From: Sphingomonas bacterium
GTDB taxonomy: Bacteria > Pseudomonadota > Alphaproteobacteria > Sphingomonadales > Sphingomonadaceae
Assembly: GCF_028289855.1 (NCBI RefSeq)
Contig: NZ_JAQGKZ010000058.1
Location: 24,998-88,997, forward strand
Direction: 5' to 3'
DNA: 64,000 nt
Part shown: positions 45,790 to 53,144 of the stretch, piece after piece
Layout of the letters: every line of letters begins with the position of its first letter
Position numbering within the stretch: the first letter of the stretch is position 1
Program-made: the position numbers and the translations under genes
Notes under the pieces: model-generated
Seen by the model: the letters and a program-made list of their open reading frames with translations, nothing else
What the model was told of the DNA's origin: nothing
Databases searched by the model: none

Positions 45790-46419
45790 CTACTGCAACG
45801 TCACGCGGTCCTCGCCGTCATGGCGGCCGAAGAATTGCATCAGCTGGACGATCAGTTCGGCACGCGCCGCAAGGTCGGGGGCTTCGAGCAGCGCCTGCTT
45901 GGCGGCCGAATCGAACGGCGCGATCTGCGCGATGCCGTTGACCAACGCCTCGTCGTCGAGCCGCGCGACCGAATCCCAGTCGACCGCATAGCCCTGCGCG
46001 TCCGCGAAGCGTCGCGATTCGGACTCCAGGCTGGCGCGGTGGGCAATCGACAGCGCCTCGGGTTCGGCCGCTTCGGGCATCAGGTCGGCCTCGACCTGGC
46101 GGAACGGCGTCGTCACGTCGAGCTCGCGGACGATGCGGAACAGCGAGACGCCTTCGAGCACAATGTCGTAGCGCCCGTCGTCATGCGCCTCTACGTCGGT
46201 GATGCGCCCGACACAGCCGAGATCGAACAAAAGCGGGCGCTGTGTATCGGCGCCGCGACCGCCGACCGCGCGGGGCTGGATCATCCCGATCCGCCGGTCG
46301 CGCGCCATCGCGTCGCTGACCAGCGCGCGATAGCGCGGCTCGAAGATGTGCAGCGGCAAATGCATGCGCGGGAACAGCAACGCGCCGCCCAGAGGGAAGA
46401 TCGATAGGCGCGTGGTCAT
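45790..46419 (-). CDS. LON substrate-binding domain protein
   Basis: A 209-residue stand-alone LON N-terminal (PUA-like) domain: RLSIFPLGGALLFPRMHLPLHIFEPRYRALV, IGMIQPRA, CVGRITDVEAHDDGRYDIVLEGVSLFRI. It lacks the ATPase and protease parts of Lon, as usual for this family. Its role is unknown; an adaptor role is guessed. ATG 46419 overlaps the thioredoxin/TPR stop (ATGA), and this pair is a recurrent alphaproteobacterial operon. Confidence 0.87.
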   Translation of the reverse strand: MTTRLSIFPLGGALLFPRMHLPLHIFEPRYRALVSDAMARDRRIGMIQPRAVGGRGADTQRPLLFDLGCVGRITDVEAHDDGRYDIVLEGVSLFRIVRELDVTTPFRQVEADLMPEAAEPEALSIAHRASLESESRRFADAQGYAVDWDSVARLDDEALVNGIAQIAPFDSAAKQALLEAPDLAARAELIVQLMQFFGRHDGEDRVTLQ

Positions 46420-47330
46420 GTGAACAGGATCGCCGACAGCCGTCGGCGTTGCCCGGATACCCACGGATCCTCGAGCCCGACGACTTCGAGCAATTTGAGG
46501 AATTGCCCGCGCGCCGCACCCTCGTTCCAGTCGCGGTCCTTGGCGACGATCGCCAGCAGCGAATCGGCCGCCGCGTCGCGCTCGCCCGCCGCCATCTGCG
46601 CGTTGGCGAGGTCGAAGCGCGCCTGCAGGTCGTCGGGGTTGGCTTCGACGGCGGCGATTAGCGGTGCGAGGTCCGCCGCCGGCGGCGCCGAGCGCGCCAA
46701 GTCGAGCGCGGCGCGGGCACGGTCGATCTCGGGCGTCTTGGCGATGTCCTCCGGCACGACGGCCAGCGCCGTTTCGGCCTCGTCGAGCCGAGCGGCGGCA
46801 ACCAGCGCGCGGACGCGGCCCGACACCACCTCGGGATTATCGGGCGCGATCTCGGCGATCTGATCGAACACCGACAGCGCGCGCTCGGCATCGCCCTCGG
46901 CGAGCACTTGCTCGCCCATCGCGATCAGCGGCTCGATCTCCGCCTCGGTTTGCGCCTCGGCGCTATCGACCGGCAATTGCGCCAGAACCTGGTCGATCAT
47001 CGCCTTTAACTGCGATTCGGTGCGCGCGCTGGTCAGGTCGGCGACCAATTGCCCCTGAAACATCGCATAGACGGTAGGGATCGACTTGATCTGGAATTGC
47101 GCGGCGATGAACTGGTTCTTGTCGGTGTCGACCTTGGCGAGCACCACGCCCTTGTCGGCATAGTCCGCCGCGACCTTTTCGATCACCGGCGACAGCGCCT
47201 TGCACGGGCCGCACCATTCGGCCCAGAAATCGATCAGCACGAGCTTGGTCATCGACGGCTCGACCACGTCGCGGCGGAAGGTCTCGACGGCTTCCTTTTC
47301 TTGCGGGGTCATTCCAAGCGTGGCCAACAT
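46416..47330 (-). CDS. Thioredoxin-domain/TPR co-chaperone (YbbN/CnoX-like)
   Basis: A 304-residue protein with an N-terminal thioredoxin domain (LVLIDFWAEWCGPCKALSPVIEKVA; C40-G-P-C43; SIPTVYAMFQGQLVADLTSA) and C-terminal TPR-like helices (EPLIAMGEQVLAEGDAERALSVFDQIAEIAPDNPEV; ANPDDLQARFDLANAQMAAGERDAAADSLLAIV). This is the YbbN/CnoX architecture, a chaperone that hands substrates to GroEL or DnaK. Unlike E. coli CnoX it keeps a full CxxC. It is coupled to the LON-domain gene. Confidence 0.92.
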   Translation of the reverse strand: MLATLGMTPQEKEAVETFRRDVVEPSMTKLVLIDFWAEWCGPCKALSPVIEKVAADYADKGVVLAKVDTDKNQFIAAQFQIKSIPTVYAMFQGQLVADLTSARTESQLKAMIDQVLAQLPVDSAEAQTEAEIEPLIAMGEQVLAEGDAERALSVFDQIAEIAPDNPEVVSGRVRALVAAARLDEAETALAVVPEDIAKTPEIDRARAALDLARSAPPAADLAPLIAAVEANPDDLQARFDLANAQMAAGERDAAADSLLAIVAKDRDWNEGAARGQFLKLLEVVGLEDPWVSGQRRRLSAILFT

Positions 47331-47480
47331 GCGTCTCCGGTGAAGTGATGGCCCTTATGTGGGCGCGGACCGCCCCAAGCCAAGGCTTTTTGCAGCGAAG
47401 ACACGGGGCTTGCGAAGGGCAAGGGGCGATGCTAGTGGCCCCGCTCCTTACCCGCCCGTGGTTCACGGGCCGGCGCCAGA

Positions 47481-47555
47481 GCGGGCGTAGCTCAGGGGTA
47501 GAGCACAACCTTGCCAAGGTTGGGGTCGAGGGTTCGAATCCCTTCGCCCGCTCCA
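47481..47555 (+). tRNA. tRNA-Gly(GCC)
   Basis: A 75-base cloverleaf: acceptor GCGGGCG with CGCCCGC, D-loop AGCTCAGGGGTAGAGC, anticodon arm CAACC-TTGCCAA-GGTTG with anticodon GCC at 47513-47515, T-arm GAGGGTTCGAATCCCTT and an encoded CCA end. It reads GGC/GGU glycine codons. Confidence 0.97.
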
Positions 47556-47564
47556 ACTGCCGCA

Positions 47565-47657
47565 GCGATTTAGCTGCGCTAAATCGTGCTCAGCGGCAGT
47601 TCGGACGGCATCGCCAGCGGCGATGACCGACGGCGTGGCTTGCCACGCCGGAACCCT
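47565..47657. repeat. Multi-hairpin intergenic repeat, copy 3
   Basis: Downstream of the tRNA: CGATTTAGC/GCTAAATCG (47566-47585), TCGGACGGCATCGCC-AGC-GGCGATG-ACCGACGGCG, and GGCGTGG-CTT-GCCACGCC. The ATTTAGC palindrome and the TCGG...ACCGACGGCG block match copies at 5446-5608 and 40190-40285. It may end the tRNA transcript. Confidence 0.6.
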
Positions 47658-47724
47658 CGAGTCTTTTGTTGGCGCCTCGCCCTGCCGGGCTACGCGCGTG
47701 GTTCGAATCCCAAGGCGATCCCAA

Positions 47725-47754
47725 GAAAAAAACCGCCGAACCAAGTCCGACGGC
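47725..47754 (-). terminator. Rho-independent terminator for the Tat-signal hydrolase-like gene
   Basis: On the minus strand, CCGTCG (47753-47748) pairs with CGGCGG (47738-47733) across a nine-base loop and is followed by TTTTTTTC (47732-47725). It lies 29 bases after the stop of the gene at 47783-48229. Confidence 0.75.
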
Positions 47755-47782
47755 TCTTCCCAATTCAACCTGCACAAGAACC

Positions 47783-48229
47783 TCAGGCCGCGATCACCTC
47801 GACCTTGCCCGTACCGCGCATATGACGGCCGAAGCTCGCCGCCGAGCGCTTGATGTCGGCAACATGCGCGTCACGCCCCGCGAGCGCGGAGGCGCCGCGA
47901 TAGGTCGCCGCCAGATCGGGCACCACCACCATCTTGCCCGCCTCGGCGTACCGGCGTGCGGTCGCCAGCGCGGTGGCGTCGAGCCCGCCAGCGCCATGCA
48001 ACAGGACGACGGTGTCGATCGGCGTCAGCCCGCGCGGTGCGACCATGTAGCCATCGATCATGCGATTGCCGTGGAACACGTAGCGGCCGCGGAACACGCG
48101 AAGGTCGCCGGTGCCGCCGATCGCGCGCGCCACACCGGGCAATGCGACGGTCGCTGCGGTGGCTGCCGCCATTCCGCCGATCGCTTTGCGGCGGCTGATC
48201 GAATTGTTCGTAACCAGGCTCATCTGCAT
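47783..48229 (-). CDS. Tat-signal protein, half of a dienelactone hydrolase-like fold
   Basis: A 148-residue protein with a twin-arginine-like signal (SISRRKAIGGMAAATAATVALPGVARA). The mature part (YMVAPRGLTPIDTVVLLHGAGG, ATARRYAEAGKMVVVPDLAATYRG, AHVADIKRSAASFGRHM) matches the first half of a dienelactone hydrolase. It ends before any nucleophile elbow, so it lacks the catalytic centre. It may be a truncated remnant or a short conserved family. A good terminator follows. It lies downstream of virB11 on the same strand, 56 bases away. Confidence 0.65.
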   Translation of the reverse strand: MQMSLVTNNSISRRKAIGGMAAATAATVALPGVARAIGGTGDLRVFRGRYVFHGNRMIDGYMVAPRGLTPIDTVVLLHGAGGLDATALATARRYAEAGKMVVVPDLAATYRGASALAGRDAHVADIKRSAASFGRHMRGTGKVEVIAA

Positions 48230-48285
48230 CCCCTATGGCCAGCGCTTTGTCTTAGCCTAGTCCGATCGCGATTCGGACACAACAT

Positions 48286-49215
48286 TTACCGCGCGAGCAC
48301 GATTTCGGCCACGTGGCGCCGCCCCCCGGTCCGCGCGAGCTGGACGAACACGTCGACCGTACTGCGGACATAATGATGCACGTCGTCGCGCCCGAGCCGC
48401 GTACCCGTTTGGAGCACCAGCAACGCAATCTGTTCGATCGCGCGTTCGGCGCTGTCGGCATGGACCGTCGTCATCGATCCGGGATGGCCGGTATTGACCG
48501 CGCGCAGGAAGGTATAGGCTTCGGGGCCGCGCAATTCGCCGACGATGATCCGGTCGGGGCGCATGCGCAGGCTGGCGGCGAGCAACGAATCGGCGCTGAC
48601 CTGCGCCTCGCCCAGCGCGCTGCGCGCCGCCAGCAAGCCGACCGCATTTGCGTGACCGAGATGCAGTTCGGGCGTGTCCTCGATCAGGATCAGGCGTTCC
48701 TGGGCGGGGATTTCGCGGATCAGCGCGTTGAGGAACGTCGTCTTGCCGGTCGATGTGCCGCCCGACACCAGGATGTTCTTGCGCGCGCGCACCGCGAGCG
48801 CGAGCAACGCCGCGATGTCGCCCGCGTCGAGCAACCGCGCGAGCTCGATATCGGCGGGCGAGCGTTCGCCGACATCGCCGCGCTTGGTCTCGGCAAACGC
48901 GCCGGTCGCGACATAGTCGGCGAGGGTCAGGTCGGGCGAGATGTGCTTGCGGATCGCCAGCGCCAGCGGGCCGCGCGTCGCCGGCGGCGCGACGATCTGG
49001 ACGCGCGCGCCATCGGGCAAGGTCGCCGACAGCAAGGGATGCTCGCGGCTGATCCCCTGGTGCGACAGCGCGGCGATCTGGCGCGCGAGCCGATCGAGCG
49101 TCGCGGGGTCGAGCGCAGGGGCGTCGTACCGCTCGGTCGCGCCGCCGATCGTCTCGACCCACAGCTCGCCGGGGCGATTGACATAGATGTCGGTCACGTC
49201 GTCGCGCGCCAGCAC
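48286..49215 (-). CDS. virB11: Type IV secretion ATPase VirB11
   Basis: The 309-residue frame from GTG 49215 is a VirB11 hexameric ATPase: DVTDIYVNRPGELWVETIG at the N-terminus, P-loop ILVSGGTSTGKTTFLNAL, LILIEDTPELHLGHANAV, MRPDRIIVGELRGPEAYTFLRA and GHPGSMTTVHADSAERA. It powers pilus assembly and substrate transfer. The family N-terminus (ASDPVYLKSYLAPLG) continues upstream in frame to an ATA codon at 49269-49267, placed seven bases after GGAGG. The true start is probably there, giving 327 residues if an ATA or mutated ATG is used. It ends the virB run. Confidence 0.9.
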   Translation of the reverse strand: MLARDDVTDIYVNRPGELWVETIGGATERYDAPALDPATLDRLARQIAALSHQGISREHPLLSATLPDGARVQIVAPPATRGPLALAIRKHISPDLTLADYVATGAFAETKRGDVGERSPADIELARLLDAGDIAALLALAVRARKNILVSGGTSTGKTTFLNALIREIPAQERLILIEDTPELHLGHANAVGLLAARSALGEAQVSADSLLAASLRMRPDRIIVGELRGPEAYTFLRAVNTGHPGSMTTVHADSAERAIEQIALLVLQTGTRLGRDDVHHYVRSTVDVFVQLARTGGRRHVAEIVLAR

Positions 49216-49265
49216 CGCGCCGAGCGGCGCGAGATAGCTTTTGAGATAAACGGGGTCCGACGCGG

Positions 49266-50387
49266 CTATCGCTTTGCCTCCACGGATGTGAAGTCGAGGT
49301 CGCGCGCGACGAACACGCTGACCGAGACGCCCTGTTTCACCCGCAGCGTGCGCTGGAACTGCTCCGACCCGGAAAGCGGTGATGCGCTCCCCACGACGCT
49401 GCCGGGCACGGAGAGGATGGCGACGCTGTTGTTGTTACCGGAAAGCCCAGCGGCATAACCGGTCCCGACGCTGAGCGCGGTCTGGAGGAACGCCGAGGCG
49501 AAACGTTCGAGGAAGTGGCTGTTGACTCGCCCCTTTATGCCGACGCGCCCAAGCGGATCGGCCGACGGCGAGCCGAGCGCGATCGTCGCGCCATCGGGGC
49601 GGACGAGCCGAGTCCAGATGACGAGCGCGCGATTCTGCCCGGGCTGGAGGTCGGCCTTGTACTCGCCGATCAGCCGGCTGCCGCGCGGGATCAGCACCTT
49701 GCTGCCGTCGAACCCGCGCACGTCGCGCGTCACCAAGGCGCGTGCCGGACCCGGGCGAGTCGAATCGAGCGCGGTTTCGAGCACGGCGGGGATCAGCGTC
49801 CCTTGCGACACCGTCGTCGCGCGGTTGCGCATGACCGACGCGCGCGCGCGCACGGTCGATAGCGCGCCCGCACTGCCTCCGGCGGGCGCGCCCGCGCCCG
49901 GCGCTGCCGTAACCGGATTGCCGTCGGGATCGGTGGAGACGGTCGCGCCGCCGCCTCCTGCCGCTTCAGCTGCGGTGGTGTCGACCACCAGCATCGGCCC
50001 GTTCGGCACGCGCGGCGGCGGCGGGGTGGGGGCGACGATCTGGGGCTGCTGCGGCGGCTGGACGTAGACGATGCGCGGCGCGGGTGGCGGCGCAGGCGGC
50101 GGTGGCGGCGCGACGATCACCGGCTCGGCCGTGGGCGTCGGTTCGGGCATGGGCGGGATGTAGAGCGGGGCGGCGGGGGCGGGCACGCCGGTGCCGCTGA
50201 ACCGCGGGCTGGTCGATGGCGCGGATAACTGGCGGCGGCGCGCGTCGAGGATCAGGAACAGCACCAGCCCGAGCGCGACGACGCCGGCGACGATCATCCA
50301 GTTGGCGACCCCGCTGCGCTGGCGCGCGACGACCGGCCGGGCGCTATGCTCGGTTGGCCCCCGCGGATCTGCGCCCGCGACCGCCAT
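49266..50387 (-). CDS. virB10: Type IV secretion core protein VirB10 (TrbI-like)
   Basis: A 373-residue VirB10: cytoplasmic N-terminus, one membrane helix (NWMIVAGVVALGLVLFLIL), a proline-rich periplasmic linker (about 80-135) and the C-terminal beta-barrel domain with SQGTLIPAVLETALDSTRPGP, RGSRLIGEYKADLQPGQNRALVIWTRLVRPDGATI and the antenna-region sequence. It spans both membranes and forms the core channel with VirB9. ATG 50387 overlaps the virB9 stop by one base (TGATG). Confidence 0.92.
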   Translation of the reverse strand: MAVAGADPRGPTEHSARPVVARQRSGVANWMIVAGVVALGLVLFLILDARRRQLSAPSTSPRFSGTGVPAPAAPLYIPPMPEPTPTAEPVIVAPPPPPAPPPAPRIVYVQPPQQPQIVAPTPPPPRVPNGPMLVVDTTAAEAAGGGGATVSTDPDGNPVTAAPGAGAPAGGSAGALSTVRARASVMRNRATTVSQGTLIPAVLETALDSTRPGPARALVTRDVRGFDGSKVLIPRGSRLIGEYKADLQPGQNRALVIWTRLVRPDGATIALGSPSADPLGRVGIKGRVNSHFLERFASAFLQTALSVGTGYAAGLSGNNNSVAILSVPGSVVGSASPLSGSEQFQRTLRVKQGVSVSVFVARDLDFTSVEAKR

Positions 50388-51082
50388 CAGTTTCGTACCT
50401 GCGGGACGCGCACCGCCGCCGCCGTCAGATTGTCGAGCCGGAACACCAGCCGGTTGGCGATGCTGTCGAGCACATAGCGGCCGTCGCGCATCGCCCCGTC
50501 GGCGAGCGTTTCCTTGCCGTCGCGGCCGATCTTGAACACCGCCGGCAAGGTCTGGTCGGCACGCCACACGATGTACGTCTTCATGCCGTCGTCGGAAATC
50601 GCATCGGGCTGAATTTGCCTGGCGCCGCTCAATTTATAGCGCCCGGCGGCGGCCACCGGCTGGTCGCTCGCGGCGGTTTCGGTGGGGGGCGGGGGATAGG
50701 TGAACCGCACGGTGAACGCCTGCGCGCCGCCATAGCCGCCCGACAGCTCGAAATTATAGGCGCGCGCGTCGGTGACCACCGTCATGTTGGTGGTGACGCC
50801 GCCTTGCGCCGGACGGATGAACAGCCGGTCGCCGCGCTTGTTCGGCGTGACTTGCCACGCCCCGCTATCGCCGACCGCGACGGTCTCGATCCGCTCGTCG
50901 GGGGCAAATTCGACCGCCAATTGATAGCCGATCGCGACTTGCAGCTGCACGACCTGATCGGGGTCGTACATCACCGTCTGGATACGCGGATCGCCGGCGC
51001 CGGGCACCGGGCGCACCTGCGCCGCCGCCGGGCTGGCAGCAATCAGGGCAAGCAACCCCAGCAGAAAACCGGTTTTGCTCAA
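50387..51082 (-). CDS. virB9: Type IV secretion core protein VirB9 (TrbG-like)
   Basis: A 231-residue exported protein. Signal peptide (TGFLLGLLALIAASPAAAQ), N-terminal domain (GDPRIQTVMYDPDQVVQLQVAIGYQLAVEFA, GVTTNMTVVTDARAYNFEL) and C-terminal domain (PDAISDDGMKTYIVWRADQTLPAVFKI, GRYVLDSIANRLVFRL). The start is TTG 51082, overlapping the virB8 stop (TTGA). It is the outer-membrane complex component partnering VirB10; the usual lipoprotein VirB7 was not found. Confidence 0.92.
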   Translation of the reverse strand: MSKTGFLLGLLALIAASPAAAQVRPVPGAGDPRIQTVMYDPDQVVQLQVAIGYQLAVEFAPDERIETVAVGDSGAWQVTPNKRGDRLFIRPAQGGVTTNMTVVTDARAYNFELSGGYGGAQAFTVRFTYPPPPTETAASDQPVAAAGRYKLSGARQIQPDAISDDGMKTYIVWRADQTLPAVFKIGRDGKETLADGAMRDGRYVLDSIANRLVFRLDNLTAAAVRVPQVRN

Positions 51083-51879
51083 AGTTCAACATCGGGGCTG
51101 GCGGGCCGGCGGGTCGGCGCGGGCCTGGCGTTCAGCTCGGGTGCGGAAATCTTCGGTTCGGTGGGAGCGAACGTCGCGGTCGGCGCGGGCTCGGGTGGGG
51201 TCACCGCTTCCTGGTCGCGGCGATAGCGCGTCACCTGGAAGCCGAGCGGGTTGATAAAGCGATCCTCGGCGCGCATCGGCTCGGTAGTGAAGCGATAGCG
51301 GATCACCGCGACCCACGACGCGGCGGGTTGCGGCGCGCCGCCGGCGTCACGCCGGATCGTCTCGAACCGCACCAGCGCGCTGTTGCCGCCGAGCGACGAC
51401 ACGCTTTTCACGCGCGTTTCGACGATCGTCGAGGCGGGCAGGCGTTGGAGCGGGCTTTCGGGGTTGGAGGCGACCACGCCGCTGACATAATCCGACTTGG
51501 CGGTGTCGACCGACCAGGCCTGAACCTTGGCGTAGCTCGCCTGGAGCTGCGCGCGGTCATAGCTTTCGCGCGCGATCACGTATTGGACCAGGAACGATTG
51601 TGTCAGTGCGGTGTCGGGCGCGATCTTTTGCGCGTCGAGCGGCTTGAGTTCCTGGACATAGCCGGTCTGCTTGTCGACCAGTAGCGTGTAGGGAACGACG
51701 GTCTTGAGCGGCGCGAGGAAGATCAACGCCAGCGCCTCGCACAACGCGACGACCAACGCGACCGTCGCGACGATCCACGCCAAGCGGCGCGACGCGCGCA
51801 ACGCATCCTCGCGGTCCTCCGCCCAGCTGCCCGCCTCGCGGTAATAAGCGTCGAGCGATTCGCGCGCGGCCTGTTTCAT
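51079..51879 (-). CDS. virB8: Type IV secretion inner-membrane protein VirB8
   Basis: A 266-residue bitopic protein: short cytoplasmic part (ARESLDAYYREAGSWAEDRE), one helix (LAWIVATVALVVALCEALALIFLAPL), and a periplasmic NTF2-like domain (VVPYTLLVDKQTGYVQELKPL, LVQYVIARESYD, SWVAVIRYRFT, RFINPLGFQVTRYRRDQE). A proline-rich tail of ~40 residues extends beyond the usual end. ATG 51879 overlaps the virB6 stop by four bases. Confidence 0.92.
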   Translation of the reverse strand: MKQAARESLDAYYREAGSWAEDREDALRASRRLAWIVATVALVVALCEALALIFLAPLKTVVPYTLLVDKQTGYVQELKPLDAQKIAPDTALTQSFLVQYVIARESYDRAQLQASYAKVQAWSVDTAKSDYVSGVVASNPESPLQRLPASTIVETRVKSVSSLGGNSALVRFETIRRDAGGAPQPAASWVAVIRYRFTTEPMRAEDRFINPLGFQVTRYRRDQEAVTPPEPAPTATFAPTEPKISAPELNARPAPTRRPASPDVEL

Positions 51880-53144
51880 TGTCCACTATCCCGCCGTGAT
51901 GCCCCGGGCGACACGCGCCCGCGTGTCCGCCGCCTGAAGCTTTGGCCGAGCGGCACCGCGCCTGCAACCGCGACGTCGTTCGACGCGGTGGGGACGATGC
52001 CGGGTCGGCCGAACGACGTTGCGGCGGGCTGCGCCGCCTGCGATTCGCGCCGCTGCGTCGTGGCGACCGCGTCGGCGATCGCCAGTGCGCGGCCGCGCTC
52101 GTCATTGGGCACGGTCTGGCCGGCGCGCGGCGCGTCGATCGACGTCGTGCGTCCGGCGATGCCATCGGCGACGCGGTCGCGCAGCACGCGCCACGCCGCG
52201 GGCAGGCGGAACCCCGCAGCGACCTTTCCCGCCGCGACCAGCACCGCGACCAGCGTGATCGCGAATACTAAGGTCAGCACCAGCAATTCGACCGGCACCG
52301 CGGGCGTCGCAAGGTTCTGGTGCCGCAGATCGAGCACCGCCGCGAGCCATGGCTCGAGCAGCGCCAGCTCGACCCCCAAAACGATCGCGGTGGCAAGCGC
52401 GCCAAGCGCCGCGCCGGCGAGCCCGCGGACCCAGCCCTCGAACAGGCCGCGCGTGCCGTCGAACAGCAGAAAGATGACGAACAACGGCCCGAGCGCGAGT
52501 AGCAGCCCGGCGATCAGCCGGACGCTCGCAAAACTCGCGATCGCGCCCGACAGGAACAAGGTGCGCGAACTGCCCAACAACGAGAAATCGCGTTGCGGAT
52601 CCCACCGCGCGCGGTTGCCGAGATCCTGCACGCGGCGCAGTTCCTGCGCCTGTTGCGCGGGGGTCAGCGAGGCGGTGGGTCCCACCACCACAGCGGCATT
52701 GAGCGGCCGGCCGGTGCCGACCACGTTGAGTTCGGCGAGCTGGTAATCGACCAGTTGCACGCGCGCTACCAAACCACCCGGCGCGCCGGGCAAGCCCGCT
52801 GGCGACCCGATGCTGCTCGCCAGTTCGGCGGGCGCGCGCAGCGTGACGTCATAGGCGAGCGTGCGGAACGCGGGCCAGCTCGTCGCCAGCGCCAGCACCA
52901 CGCCGACCTTGATCGCGGCGACCACGCCGTCGCGCACCGACGGGGTCTCGCCGAGCAATAGCCGATAGCCGATCAGCGCGATGAAGAGTGTCAGCGCGCC
53001 GGTCAGCAGCAGTGCCGCCGGGCCGCCGGGGCTGGCGAGCGCCTGATATCCGCCCGCACCCAGATTCTGAGCCTGGCAGTCGAGGTGCGCGAGCACGCTC
53101 GATACGAACGCATCGTCCGAAATGGCGGGGCACGTCACTTGCAT
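51876..53144 (-). CDS. virB6: Type IV secretion polytopic protein VirB6
   Basis: A 422-residue membrane protein. N-terminal helices (PAALLLTGALTLFIALIGYRLLLG; VVAAIKVGVVLALATSWPAF) flank a large periplasmic loop (100-210). They are followed by a cluster of helices (LFLSGAIASFASVRLIAGLLLALGPLFVIFLLF; GLAGAALGALATAIVLGVELALL; ELLVLTLVFAITLVAVLVAAG) and a long cytoplasmic tail. This is the VirB6/TrbL topology. ATG 53144 overlaps the virB4 stop by one base (TGATG). Confidence 0.9.
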   Translation of the reverse strand: MQVTCPAISDDAFVSSVLAHLDCQAQNLGAGGYQALASPGGPAALLLTGALTLFIALIGYRLLLGETPSVRDGVVAAIKVGVVLALATSWPAFRTLAYDVTLRAPAELASSIGSPAGLPGAPGGLVARVQLVDYQLAELNVVGTGRPLNAAVVVGPTASLTPAQQAQELRRVQDLGNRARWDPQRDFSLLGSSRTLFLSGAIASFASVRLIAGLLLALGPLFVIFLLFDGTRGLFEGWVRGLAGAALGALATAIVLGVELALLEPWLAAVLDLRHQNLATPAVPVELLVLTLVFAITLVAVLVAAGKVAAGFRLPAAWRVLRDRVADGIAGRTTSIDAPRAGQTVPNDERGRALAIADAVATTQRRESQAAQPAATSFGRPGIVPTASNDVAVAGAVPLGQSFRRRTRGRVSPGASRRDSGQ

